From positions 1 through 33,221 of the forward strand of contig NZ_JAHDTH010000079.1 in NCBI RefSeq assembly GCF_018531445.1: a stretch of 33,221 nt of DNA, written 5' to 3'. The notes beneath the pieces were generated by a model, which worked only from the letters and a program-made list of their open reading frames with translations, did no database searches and was not told where the DNA came from. The stretch comes from Pseudonocardia lacus. GTDB lineage: Bacteria > Actinomycetota > Actinomycetes > Mycobacteriales > Pseudonocardiaceae. The position numbers were made by a program, and so were the translations under genes. Shown here in pieces: positions 6,875 through 15,312 of this stretch. The stretch's first letter is position 1. Every line of letters begins with the position of its first letter.

Positions 6875-7705
6875 ATGACCGCTCCGCAGGTGAGTTCGCA
6901 GGTGAATCGGCACGCGAGTGGCGGCATCGGCGCCCTCGTCGGCGACAGCGCGGCCATGCGGGCCGCGGTCGCCCGGGCCGTTGCGGTGCCCGGGGCCAAG
7001 CGGTGGTGGATCGAGCCGATCAGCGGCGGGGTCGAGCTGCACGGCGAGGTCGCGGCGGGCGGGGGCGGTCCGTGGGCCCCCGACACCCGCCTCGCGGCGG
7101 GCGCCGGGCTGTTCGCCGTGCACCTGGAGATCGCCGTGCACGCCGTGCGCCCGGTCACCTCGCTGGTGCCGCGGAATCGTCGCCCGAGCCTGCTCGCGGT
7201 GCTGCGCTACGGAGCCGAGGCGCCGCCCACTCCGACCGAGCGCACCTTGCACGCCGTCCTGGCCGGAGCGCGGCCGCGCCCGCTCGTCGAGCTGCCCGGC
7301 ATCCGGCCGTACCTGCGCCGGGCCGCCGAGGCCGAGGCCACCTGGGTGCGCAGCGCGGTCGACCCCGGCGAGCGCGCGGCGATCGGCACCCTGCTCGCCC
7401 GCGGCGGCGCGGACCTCGACCCGGAGGCGATGCTGGTGCTGGTGGCCAGCCCGTACGACCTGCCGGCCGGCCAGCTGCGCGCCGGGCGCGCCGTGCAGCG
7501 CATCCTGCTCACCGCGACCGCCCTGGGCTACCCGGGTGCGCTCGTCACCGGCCGGGCGGGGCTGGACCTGTCGCACCGCGCGATGATCGCGTCCGGCTCG
7601 GGCATCGGCGCGGTGCCGCAGGCGGTGCTCTCCATCGGGCCCCGGCGCGATGCCTCGCGGGAGGTGGCGAGCAGGGACGTCGGTCCCGCATCGAGCGGGT
7701 CCTAG
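6875..7705 (+). CDS. degenerate Acg-like nitroreductase-fold protein
   Basis: 276 aa, about 65 shorter than the two full Acg genes. The second half is clearly homologous: AGRAVQRILLTATALGYPGALVTGRAG aligns with AGQALQRVLLTATADGLAASFLSQ of its neighbour, and PQAVLSIG matches PQVVLRIG. The N-terminal flavin-contact motif (APSxHNxQPWR) is gone; the aligned place reads VPGAKRWWIEP. Part of the central Arg/His block is also missing. It is therefore likely unable to bind FMN in the family manner, and could act as a partner subunit or be a decaying paralogue. The frame is open and codon use looks normal. ATG 6875 follows CGGAG. Its last codons contain the box for the next operon. Confidence 0.75.
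   Translation: MTAPQVSSQVNRHASGGIGALVGDSAAMRAAVARAVAVPGAKRWWIEPISGGVELHGEVAAGGGGPWAPDTRLAAGAGLFAVHLEIAVHAVRPVTSLVPRNRRPSLLAVLRYGAEAPPTPTERTLHAVLAGARPRPLVELPGIRPYLRRAAEAEATWVRSAVDPGERAAIGTLLARGGADLDPEAMLVLVASPYDLPAGQLRAGRAVQRILLTATALGYPGALVTGRAGLDLSHRAMIASGSGIGAVPQAVLSIGPRRDASREVASRDVGPASSGS
7674..7687 (+). promoter_or_regulatory. DosR-like box upstream of the DUF1918/Rv1733c-like operon
   Basis: GGGACGTCGGTCCC is a perfect two-half palindrome identical to 5511-5524. It lies inside the 3' end of the truncated Acg gene and is centred about 85 nt before the DUF1918 start. The coding overlap may explain the odd C-terminus of that Acg protein. Confidence 0.6.
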
Positions 7706-7765
7706 CGCCCTGTCGGTCAGGCGCGGCCACGGGCACGCTGGCAGCCGACCGAGGAGGTGGTGAGC

Positions 7766-8041
7766 GTGAACGACCTGGATCCCGTCGACACCGCCCGCGC
7801 TGTACCGGGCGACTGGCTGGTCGTGCCCGGGGAGCTGAACGAGCACCTGTGGCGGTGGGGCCGCATCGGCGAGGTGCTGCCCGCGCCCGAGGGCGTGGTC
7901 CGCCTGCGCGTGCGCTGGATCGGTGACGTGCGCGACTCCGTGGTGGTGGCGCCGGAGGGCGCCCGGATCGAGAAGGCGGCGAGTTGGCCGGACCCGGCCG
8001 GCGACGCGATCGGGGTCTGGCCGGATCCGCACTCGCGGTAG
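7766..8041 (+). CDS. DUF1918 domain protein
   Basis: 91 aa. The SH3-like DUF1918 core is ARAVPGDWLVV, then GRIGEVLPAPEG, RLRVRWIGD and DSVVVAPEGARIE. The domain occurs in small actinobacterial proteins of unknown function, often beside stress genes. Three GTG codons cluster at the start. GTG 7766 is chosen because GAGGAGG (7751-7757) is 8 nt away, while GTG 7757 and 7760 touch or abut the SD. The next gene follows after 31 bp with its own GAGGAGG, so the two likely form an operon under the box at 7674. Confidence 0.8.
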   Translation: MNDLDPVDTARAVPGDWLVVPGELNEHLWRWGRIGEVLPAPEGVVRLRVRWIGDVRDSVVVAPEGARIEKAASWPDPAGDAIGVWPDPHSR

Positions 8042-8072
8042 CGGACGAGCAGCGGACGAGGAGGTGGGCGCG

Positions 8073-8669
8073 ATGGACCGCCGATCGACGGGGAGGCCGG
8101 ACCGGCTGCCGCGGCGCGGCACCGACCGCCTCGAGGACGCCGCGGCGTGGCTGCTGATGATCGCCGGGCTGCTGCTGGTGGTCCTGGCGGTGACCGCCGC
8201 GCTCGGCGTGGGGGCGTCGGCGACGGCCCGCGCCCGGGCGGAGACCGCCGAGCGGGTGGAGGTGCCGGCGACGGTGCTGCGGGACGCGCCGGAGGTCGCC
8301 GTGCTGCCCGGGGCGGGCCTGCCGCGGGTGCTGACCGACGTCACCTGGACGGAGCCCGACGGCACGTCGCGCACCGGTGCGGCGCTGGCGCCCGCGCTGA
8401 CCCGCGCCGGGCAGCCGGTCACGGTCTGGCTGGACCGCAGCGGTCAGCCGGTCGACGAGCCCTTCGACGAGGCGTCCGCCGGGATCGCCGCCGTGGCGGT
8501 CTGCGTGTTCGTGCTGATGGCCGGTGCGGTCGTGCTGACCACGGCGTGGATCGGCGTCCGGCACGGCATCGCCGTGCTCAACGGCCGCGGCTGGGAGCGC
8601 GAGTGGGAGCGGGTCGGTCCGGAGTGGACCGGACACGGCCGGCAGGACGCCGGGCGCTCGGGCGACTGA
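8073..8669 (+). CDS. Rv1733c-like two-span membrane protein
   Basis: 198 aa. There are two hydrophobic helices at about 24-46 (AAWLLMIAGLLLVVLAVTAA) and 137-161 (GIAAVAVCVFVLMAGAVVLT). Between them lies an extracytoplasmic domain of about 90 residues, VPATVLRDAP...VTWTEPDGTSRTGAA...GQPVTVWLDRSGQPV. This layout and the DG-rich middle are those of the Rv1733c family, a DosR-regulon membrane antigen of M. tuberculosis with no known biochemical role. The Arg-rich N-terminus suggests the tail is cytoplasmic. The SD GAGGAGG lies 8 nt before ATG 8073. Confidence 0.82.
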   Translation: MDRRSTGRPDRLPRRGTDRLEDAAAWLLMIAGLLLVVLAVTAALGVGASATARARAETAERVEVPATVLRDAPEVAVLPGAGLPRVLTDVTWTEPDGTSRTGAALAPALTRAGQPVTVWLDRSGQPVDEPFDEASAGIAAVAVCVFVLMAGAVVLTTAWIGVRHGIAVLNGRGWEREWERVGPEWTGHGRQDAGRSGD

Positions 8670-8670
8670 C

Positions 8671-8685
8671 GGCCGGCTCGCGGCC
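8671..8685. terminator. hairpin between convergent units
   Basis: GGCCG-gctcg-CGGCC forms a 5-bp stem directly after the Rv1733c-like stop, followed by a pyrimidine run CTCTCCTC on the plus strand. It separates the stress island from the convergent catabolic operon. Confidence 0.4.
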
Positions 8686-8732
8686 CTCTCCTCGGGAACG
8701 GTGGGCGCACAGCCCGGCGAGGAGCGTCGGCG

Positions 8733-10340
8733 TCACGGGGCCGCCGTGGGGCGCAGGTCCGGGTCCGCGGCGGCCATCCGGCGCAGCTCGGCTCGCTGGA
8801 TCTTGGTGGAGGCGGTCATCGGCAGCTCGTCGAGCGTGCGCCAGACCCGTGGCACCTTGAACGGGGAGAGCCGGTCGCGGCAGTGCCGCTCCAGCTCGAC
8901 GGGATCGATGCGGGCGCCGGGTTCGGGGACGACGAAGGCGACGACCAGCTCGCCCCAGCGGGTGTCGGGTGCGCCGACGACCGCGGCCCGCGCCACCGAC
9001 GGGTGGCCGGCGACCGCCTCCTCGACCTCCTCCGGCGAGACGTTCTCCCCGCCGGTCTTGATCATGTCCTTCAGCCGGCCGACGATCCGGCAGGCGCCGG
9101 TGGCGTCCATGACCGCGAGGTCGCCGGTGTGCAGCCAGCCCTGCGGGTCGATGGCCGCCGCGGTCGCCGCGGGGTCCTGGTAGTAGCCGCGGGTCAGCCG
9201 GTCCCCGCGCACCCAGAGCTCCCCGGTCTCGCCGGGCACCGCGGGAACGCCGTCCGGGGTGGCGACGCGGACGTCGGTGCCGGCCAGCGGCCGGCCGACC
9301 GTCGTGCGGCGCACCGGGTCGGGGTCGGTCGGCGCGGACAGCAGGGCCGAGCCGCAGGTCTCGGTCATGCCGAAGGTGGTGATCAGCGGCGCGCCGAAGG
9401 TCGACTCGACCCGGTCGACGAAGCCGGGCAGCACGGTCTGGCCGCCGGTGAACACGACCCGCAGGCTGCTCAGGTCGGTGTCACCGATCTCCGGTCGGGC
9501 CATGAGCAGGTCGAGCAGGGTCGGGGCGGCGGAGAGCAGGGTGGCCCTCCGCTCGCTGACGAGGGCCAGCACGCGGCCGGGCTCGAACGCCACCACCACG
9601 TGCTCGCACCGCTGCCACAGCGCACCCATGACCCCCAGGACGTTGCCGGCGGTGTGGAACAGCGGCATGGGGTTGATCCACACCCCGCCCTCGGGCAACC
9701 CGATGCGCTCGCGGAAGGCGTGCGACGTCGCCACCATGCCGGCGTGCGTGGTCTGCACGCCCTTGGCCCGGCCGGTCGTGCCCGAGGTGAACTGGATCTG
9801 CGCGAGGCCCCCCGGTGACACGGTCGGGAGGCTGGTGGGCCGGTCGTGCAGCAGCGCCCGCCAGTCGCCGGTGCAGCGGTGGACCTCCCGCAGCGTCGGC
9901 AGTCGGGCGGCCGCCTCGGCCGCCAGGTCGGCCGCCGGGTTGCCGGCGGCGTCCTCGGCCGCGTAGACCGCGGCGGCGCCGGAGAGTCGCAGCGCGTGCT
10001 CCAGTTCCGGCCCGCGGGAGCGCGGGTTCACCGGGACCAGGACCATGCCGGCCAGGGCCGCCCCGAGCTGCAGGAGCACGGCCTCCGGGCCGTTGGCCAG
10101 GCAGGTGGCGATCCGGGTGCCGGGCTCGTGGCGGGCCAGCAGCCCGGCGGCCACCCGCTCGGCGTCCGCGAGCAGGTCGGCGGCGGTCCAGGCGCGCTCC
10201 TCCCGCTGGGTCACGGTCCGCAGCAGCGGGTCGGTCGGGCCGAGCCGCGCGGCCCGGGCGAGCACGTCGCCGATGACGCGCTCGACGAGCTCCGGTGCCG
10301 GCGGGGCGAGCAGCTCGCAGCGCTCCAGGGGACCGCCCAC
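8733..10340 (-). CDS. acyl-CoA synthetase / AMP-dependent ligase
   Basis: 535 aa, ANL superfamily. Visible motifs are QFTSGTTGRAKG (about 183-194, phosphate loop), TTFGMTET (321-328), WLHTGDLA (402-409), GRLKDMIKTGGENVSP (421-436) and the C-terminal STKIQRAEL with the catalytic lysine. It activates a carboxylic acid to an acyl-AMP and then an acyl-CoA. The substrate is not evident; the wall motif PMPLFHTAGNVLG fits medium or aryl/alkyl acids. It is the last gene of the liv-type operon, with GTG 10340 only 3 nt after the binding-protein stop. This implies that the imported substrate is a carboxylate that is immediately CoA-activated. Confidence 0.92.
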   Translation of the reverse strand: MGGPLERCELLAPPAPELVERVIGDVLARAARLGPTDPLLRTVTQREERAWTAADLLADAERVAAGLLARHEPGTRIATCLANGPEAVLLQLGAALAGMVLVPVNPRSRGPELEHALRLSGAAAVYAAEDAAGNPAADLAAEAAARLPTLREVHRCTGDWRALLHDRPTSLPTVSPGGLAQIQFTSGTTGRAKGVQTTHAGMVATSHAFRERIGLPEGGVWINPMPLFHTAGNVLGVMGALWQRCEHVVVAFEPGRVLALVSERRATLLSAAPTLLDLLMARPEIGDTDLSSLRVVFTGGQTVLPGFVDRVESTFGAPLITTFGMTETCGSALLSAPTDPDPVRRTTVGRPLAGTDVRVATPDGVPAVPGETGELWVRGDRLTRGYYQDPAATAAAIDPQGWLHTGDLAVMDATGACRIVGRLKDMIKTGGENVSPEEVEEAVAGHPSVARAAVVGAPDTRWGELVVAFVVPEPGARIDPVELERHCRDRLSPFKVPRVWRTLDELPMTASTKIQRAELRRMAAADPDLRPTAAP

Positions 10341-10343
10341 CGC

Positions 10344-11609
10344 TCAGCCGACCGGGAAGCTCTGCGCGCTCGGACCCTCGACCGTGCCCAGCACCTCGAG
10401 CCCGCCGTCGGCCTGCGCGGAGGCGCGGGAGACGTAGACCGTGCGGGTCGGCGGCTTCGCCGGGTCGGTGAAGTCCATCGGCGTGGCGAACAGGCCCTCG
10501 GTGTCCAGGTCGGCGGTCCCGCGCATGGCGGTGACGACGCCCTCCGGGGTCAGGTCGCCTGCGTCGCAGGCGCCGCGCAGCGCGTTGGTGAGCAACTCGG
10601 CCTGGGCGTAGGCCAGCGGCACCTCCCAGCCGGTCTCGCCGTCGGGGGCCGCGGTCGCGTAGAGCTCCCGAGCCGCCTGAACGCCGGGCTTGTCGAGGCT
10701 GAACGGCGCGATGCTGGTGACCGTGTAGAAGTTCTGCTCCAGGGCCGGTCCGGCCGGCGTCTGCAGCAGCGAGGGGCCGAAGGTGGGGGTGTTGCCGATG
10801 ATCGGCACGTTCAGACCCTGCGCGGACATGACGCCGGCGAGGGAGGCGAGCTGGGCGGGTGCGGCGCCGAGGATCACCGCGGACACGCCGGCCTGCTGGA
10901 GCGCGGAGGCCTGGGCGGTCAGGTCGGTGTCCCGCGGCGTGATCTCCTGCGGTACGACCTCCAGCCCGCGCTGCTGGGCCGCGTACTGCGCCCCGGCGAG
11001 CGAGTCGTTGCCGTAGTCGCCGACGAAGTAGACGACCCCGACCTTGCCCCCGGGGGCCACGCCCAGCTCGTCGACGAGGTAGTCGATCGCGTTCGCGCTC
11101 TCGATGCCGTAGGTCGTGCCGGGGATCTGGGCGTTCTCGTACTGCAGGGCGACGCCGGCCCAGCCGTGCCCGCCCAGGTAGAGCCCGTCGGCCTGGGCCA
11201 GCGGCAGCACGGCGGCCGACGTCGGCCCGCCCAGCACCTGCTGCAGGGCGACGACGTTCGAGGCCATGCTGCGGTAGAGCGCCACGGCCTTCTGCGGGTC
11301 GTAGCCGTGGTCCTGGACGTCGACCTGGACGTCCCGGTCGCAGATCCCGCCGTCGGCGTTGACCTTCTCGTAGTAGGCCCGGGTCTCGGCGACCTGGACC
11401 GCGGCGCCCGCGGCGAACGGCCCCGACAGGTCGGTGAGCATGCCGACGGTGATGGTGTCGGCGGTGACGCCGGTGCCGGTCCGCACGTCCCCGGCCGAGC
11501 CGCCCTGGGCGGTGCCGCCCTGCCCGGCGTTCGGGTCCTCGGTGGAACAGGCGGCGAGGACGGCGGCGCAGCCGGCGAGGGCCAGCGCGGCGCGGATCCG
11601 GTGCTTCAT
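10344..11609 (-). CDS. LivJ/LivK-type ABC transporter substrate-binding lipoprotein
   Basis: 421 aa. There is an N-terminal lipoprotein signal with lipobox LAAC (Cys21), followed by a Gly/Ser/Thr linker. The mature part has the type-I periplasmic-binding fold of HAAT transporters: VTADTITVGMLTDLSGPFAAGAA at the start, then KVNADGGICDRDVQVDVQDHGYDPQKAVALYR. It should sit outside the membrane and deliver ligand to LivHM. Although the family is named for branched amino acids, in catabolic clusters such proteins often bind aromatic or other carboxylates. ATG 11609 overlaps the LivM stop (ATGA) and has AAGGAG upstream. Confidence 0.92.
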   Translation of the reverse strand: MKHRIRAALALAGCAAVLAACSTEDPNAGQGGTAQGGSAGDVRTGTGVTADTITVGMLTDLSGPFAAGAAVQVAETRAYYEKVNADGGICDRDVQVDVQDHGYDPQKAVALYRSMASNVVALQQVLGGPTSAAVLPLAQADGLYLGGHGWAGVALQYENAQIPGTTYGIESANAIDYLVDELGVAPGGKVGVVYFVGDYGNDSLAGAQYAAQQRGLEVVPQEITPRDTDLTAQASALQQAGVSAVILGAAPAQLASLAGVMSAQGLNVPIIGNTPTFGPSLLQTPAGPALEQNFYTVTSIAPFSLDKPGVQAARELYATAAPDGETGWEVPLAYAQAELLTNALRGACDAGDLTPEGVVTAMRGTADLDTEGLFATPMDFTDPAKPPTRTVYVSRASAQADGGLEVLGTVEGPSAQSFPVG

Positions 11610-12766
11610 GACGAGGTCTCCTTCGACCTGGTGGGGACGTCGGGGTGCGGTGCGGACGGGGACGCGCCGGTTCCGGCCGGCGGCGGGGGTGCGGGTGGGG
11701 GGTCGTCCGGGTCGGGCAGGGCGCGCCGGCGGCGGAGCCTGCCGGCCGCGCCGGCCAGGCCGCCGCGCAGGAACAGCAGCACGGCGACGATGGCCGCGCC
11801 GTACAGCAGCCGGGCGAGGGTGGCCGCGTCCAACCCCCCGGAGCCCGGCGACGCGAGGAACGGCAGGTCGGAGCTGTACTGGGTGAGCACCAGCGGCAGG
11901 ATGACGACGAAGGCGGCGCCCGCGGCGGCCCCGGCGATCGAGCCGAGCCCGCCCAGCACGATCATCACCAGGAAGTCGATCGACAGCTGCAGCCCGAACA
12001 GGTCCGGTGCGATCCGGCCGTAGGCCAGGGCCATGAGCGCGCCGGCGACGCCCGCGTAGGCCGAGGAGATGACGAAGGCGGTGGCCTTGGCGCGCGCCAC
12101 GTGGATGCCCGTCGAGGCGGCCGCGGTCTCGCTGTCGCGCACGTTGGCCAGCGCCCGGCCGGTGCGGCTGGCCTTGACGTTGCGACCCAGCCACGCGGCG
12201 AGCAGGACGACGCCGAGGAACAGGTACCAGAGCCGGTGCAGGCCCTCGAACTGCACACCGGCGACGGCGAGGTAGTCCGGGTCGTTGTTGCTGAAGCTGA
12301 AGCCCGGGACCGAGAACGGCTCCACGGAGCGCCCGACGAAGCCACCGGTCGCGCCCTGCAGGTTGACCATCAGGTGGCGGGCGAGGAAGACCAGGCCGAT
12401 GGTGGCCAGCCCCAGGTAGATCCCGCGCAGGCGACCCGAGATGGGGCTGAACAGCGCCCCGGCCACGGCGGCCACCACGCCGGCGAGCACGAGGCCGAGC
12501 ACGGGGGGCAGGCCGATACCGGCGGCGCGGCCGTCGGTCTCGCCGACCGCCCACGCGTAGGTGTAGGCGCCCAGAGCGGCGAAGGAGGCGTGGCCGAGCG
12601 ACAGCTGCCCGGCCACCCCGACCAGCAGGGTCAGCCCGATCGCCCCGACCACCGCGGCCATGGTGAACAGGCCGGTCTGCAGCCAGAAGTCGTCGAGCAG
12701 GAACGGCAGGGCCGCGGCGAGCAGCGCGGCCGCCACCACGGGGAGTCGACGGCGGATCTCAGGCAC
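11606..12766 (-). CDS. LivM-type ABC permease
   Basis: 386 aa, with about nine hydrophobic segments. Typical LivM blocks are GLTLLVGVAGQLSLGHASFAALGAYTYA, LRGIYLGLATIGLVFLARHLM, RTGRALANVRDSETAAASTGI (cytoplasmic loop contacting the ATPase) and LVMIVLGGLGSIAGAAAGA. The C-terminal about 45 residues are a Pro-rich cytoplasmic tail unusual for the family. GTG 12766 overlaps the LivH stop by 8 bp, showing translational coupling. It forms the membrane channel with LivH. Confidence 0.93.
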   Translation of the reverse strand: MPEIRRRLPVVAAALLAAALPFLLDDFWLQTGLFTMAAVVGAIGLTLLVGVAGQLSLGHASFAALGAYTYAWAVGETDGRAAGIGLPPVLGLVLAGVVAAVAGALFSPISGRLRGIYLGLATIGLVFLARHLMVNLQGATGGFVGRSVEPFSVPGFSFSNNDPDYLAVAGVQFEGLHRLWYLFLGVVLLAAWLGRNVKASRTGRALANVRDSETAAASTGIHVARAKATAFVISSAYAGVAGALMALAYGRIAPDLFGLQLSIDFLVMIVLGGLGSIAGAAAGAAFVVILPLVLTQYSSDLPFLASPGSGGLDAATLARLLYGAAIVAVLLFLRGGLAGAAGRLRRRRALPDPDDPPPAPPPPAGTGASPSAPHPDVPTRSKETSS

Positions 12767-13649
12767 GGACGGCCTCCTCGCGGCCGAAGAGCCCGGAGGG
12801 CCGCACGAGCAGCACGAGGATCATCACGGCGTAGGGGACGACCTCGCCGAGGCCGCGCCCGAGGAAGTGCAGCTGGGTCTCGTAGCCGACGGCCAGTGCG
12901 GTGACCACCCCGATGATCAGGCCGCCGACGATCGCGCCGACGACGGAGTCGAACCCGCCGAGCACCCAGGCCGGGATCGCGGCGAACGCGCTGATGGCCA
13001 GCGCGGGGGCCACGCCCGGGGCGGGGAACGAGGCCAGGAAGATGCCGGCGATCGCGGCGAGCGCCCCGGCCAGCGCCCACCCCGCGGCGCCGGTGCGCGA
13101 CAGCCGGATGCCCATCAGGGAGGCGGTGTCGCCGTCGGCGGCCGCGGCGCGCATCGCCACCCCGAAGCCGGTGCGCGCGAAGAGGAACCAGAGCAGCCCG
13201 AACACGAGCACGGCCAGGCCGGCGGCGACGGCGCGGCTGGTGGGCAGGGTGACCCCGCCCAGGGTGACGACATCGGCTCCCCACGGGGCGCCGATCGGCA
13301 GCACCCGGTTGCCGATGCGTCGGGTCAGCTCGGTGAGCAGCAGGATGTCGACGCCCAGCATGAGGATGGCGGCGGTGCCGGGGTTGGCCTCGGCGAGGTT
13401 GCGCACCAGCACCGCGTTGATCAGCACGCCCAGCAGCGCCGCACCGGCGATGCCCACGACGACCGCGGCCCAGAAGCCGATCGGGTCGTGCAGGACGGCG
13501 ACCAGGTAGGCGCCGGTCAGCAGGACCGATCCGTGGGCGAAGTTCAGCACGCCGGTCGAGGTGAAGACGATGACGAAGCCGACCGCGATCAGCCCGAGGA
13601 TGAGCCCGTAGGACAGGCCGTTGGCCAGCTGGGTGAGGAAGTAGCTCAT
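12759..13649 (-). CDS. LivH-type ABC permease
   Basis: 296 aa. The family opening FLTQLANGLSYGLILGLIAVGFVIVF and the GVLNFAHGSVLLTGAYLV block are present. The EAA-like loop RTGFGVAMRAAAADGDTASLMGI is the ATPase contact, and AIPAWVLGGFDSVVGAIVGGLIIG is the conserved C-terminal region. ATG 13649 overlaps the stop of the fused ATPase gene by 4 bp (ATGA). Confidence 0.94.
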   Translation of the reverse strand: MSYFLTQLANGLSYGLILGLIAVGFVIVFTSTGVLNFAHGSVLLTGAYLVAVLHDPIGFWAAVVVGIAGAALLGVLINAVLVRNLAEANPGTAAILMLGVDILLLTELTRRIGNRVLPIGAPWGADVVTLGGVTLPTSRAVAAGLAVLVFGLLWFLFARTGFGVAMRAAAADGDTASLMGIRLSRTGAAGWALAGALAAIAGIFLASFPAPGVAPALAISAFAAIPAWVLGGFDSVVGAIVGGLIIGVVTALAVGYETQLHFLGRGLGEVVPYAVMILVLLVRPSGLFGREEAVRA

Positions 13650-15226
13650 GCCGCCGCCGTCCCCAGGTAGGCGCGCAGCACCTCGGGGTCGCGCTGGACC
13701 TCGCGCGGGGTGCCCTCGGCGATGCGCTTGCCGAAGTCCAGCACGGTGACCCGCTCGGCCAGCCCCATCACGAACGGCATGTCGTGCTCGACGAGCAGGA
13801 CCGACAGCCCCAGTTCCCGCTGGACGGCGCGGATGGCGTCGGCCATGACCGCCGACTCGCCGTGGGTCATCCCGGCGACCGGCTCGTCCAGCAGCAGGAG
13901 GGTGGGCTCGGAGGCCAGCGCCCGACCCATCTCGACCCGCTTGCGGTCGCCGTAGGACAGCGTGTGCACGGCCCGGTCGAGGAGGGGGGCGATGCCGAGC
14001 AGGTCGGCGATGCGGCGCACCGCCGCGCGTTCGGCGCGCTCCTCCCGGCGGGCCCGCGGGAGCCGCAGCGCCTGGGCGGAGGTGCGGGTGCGCATCACCC
14101 GGTGCCGCCCGACGAGGAGGTTGTCCTCGACGCTCGCCTCGAGTGAGAGCGAGATGTTCTGGAAGGTGCGGGCGACGCCGAGGTCGGCGATGCGGTGCGC
14201 CGGTAGCGAGGTCACCGCCGCGTCGCCGTAGTGCACGGTGCCGCTGGTCGCGCGGTAGGCGCCGCCGAGGACGTTGATGCAGGTCGACTTCCCCGCGCCG
14301 TTGGGCCCGATGAGGGCGTGGACGGTGCCGGCCCCGACGGTGAACGACACCCCGGAGAGCGCGGTGATGCCGCCGAAGCGCACCGTCAGGTCCTCGACGC
14401 GCAGCTCCTGGGCCCGGGCCGGCGTCGAGCGCTGCAGGTGCGCCGCCGCGGCCGGCGGTGCGTCCTGGACGACGTGGTCGGTGTCGGGGGCCGCGACCCC
14501 CAGGTAGCGGTCGCGGATCTCGTCGGTGGCGGCCAGCTCGGCCGAGCTGCCCCGGGTGGAGACGACCCCGACCTCGAGCACGTAGGCCCGGTCGGCCACC
14601 CGCAGGCCCATCGCGGCGTTCTGCTCGATGAGCAGCACCGAGGTGCCCTGGGCGTGGATCTGCTCGATGATGTCGCCGATCTGCTCGACCAGCTGCGGGG
14701 CCAGGCCCAGCGACGGCTCGTCGAGCAGCAGCAGCTTGGGCGAGGTCATCAGCGCCCGACCCATCGCCAGCATCTGCTGCTGCCCGCCCGACAGCAGGCC
14801 GCCGCGCTGGTGGCGGCGCTCGGCGAGGATCGGGAAGAGCCGGAAGACCCGCTCGGTGGCCGCCCGCCGGGCGCGCGCATCGCGGACCGTGTAGCCACCG
14901 GCCCGCAGGTTCTCCTCCACGGTGAGGTCGCGGAAGATGCGCCGGCCCTCCGGCACCTGCACCAGTCCCGCGCGCACCGCCGCGGAGGCATCGTGCCGGG
15001 CGAGGTCCCGGCCGTCGAAGCGCACGCGCCCCGCCGTGACCCGCCCGCCGACGCTTCCCAGCGACTGCGAGACTGCCCGCAGCAGCGTGGTCTTGCCGGC
15101 GCCGTTGCTGCCCAGCACGGCGACCACCGATCCGGCCTCGACGCTCAGCGAGACCCCCCGCAGCGCTCGCACGGCGCCGCCGTACTCGACGGTGAGGTCT
15201 TCGACGGACAGGAGTGGATCGGGCAC
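13646..15226 (-). CDS. fused LivF-LivG ABC ATPase
   Basis: 526 aa holding two complete ATPase domains in one chain. N-terminal LivF half: Walker A GSNGAGKTT (39-47), Q-loop region with VPEGRRIF (91-98, a LivF hallmark), signature LSGGQQ (145-150), Walker B LLLLDEP (165-171), H-loop replaced by EQN (about 201-203). After a linker of about 30 residues (about 246-275) comes a LivG half: GPNGAGKST (307-315), ARTFQN (352-357, a LivG hallmark), signature LSYGDRKR (423-430), LLLLDEP (443-449), and VEHDM with the catalytic H. LivF and LivG are normally separate genes, so this fusion fixes a 1:1 heterodimer. GTG 15226 has a good SD (GGAAGG). It is the first gene of the operon; the mapped promoter lies about 90 nt upstream. 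Confidence 0.93.
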   Translation of the reverse strand: MPDPLLSVEDLTVEYGGAVRALRGVSLSVEAGSVVAVLGSNGAGKTTLLRAVSQSLGSVGGRVTAGRVRFDGRDLARHDASAAVRAGLVQVPEGRRIFRDLTVEENLRAGGYTVRDARARRAATERVFRLFPILAERRHQRGGLLSGGQQQMLAMGRALMTSPKLLLLDEPSLGLAPQLVEQIGDIIEQIHAQGTSVLLIEQNAAMGLRVADRAYVLEVGVVSTRGSSAELAATDEIRDRYLGVAAPDTDHVVQDAPPAAAAHLQRSTPARAQELRVEDLTVRFGGITALSGVSFTVGAGTVHALIGPNGAGKSTCINVLGGAYRATSGTVHYGDAAVTSLPAHRIADLGVARTFQNISLSLEASVEDNLLVGRHRVMRTRTSAQALRLPRARREERAERAAVRRIADLLGIAPLLDRAVHTLSYGDRKRVEMGRALASEPTLLLLDEPVAGMTHGESAVMADAIRAVQRELGLSVLLVEHDMPFVMGLAERVTVLDFGKRIAEGTPREVQRDPEVLRAYLGTAAA

Positions 15227-15312
15227 CAGGCACCTTCCGTCCGGGCTTCTGCGGTGAACGGGCGGACGACGCGGGGGGATCGCCTCCGCGCACCGTGGTT
15301 CGGGTCACACAG

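Noticed and set aside
6011-8422. 803-aa open frame on the minus strand across the Acg/DUF1918 region
   Set aside because: It overlaps three well-supported genes in other frames and shows only low-complexity sequence.
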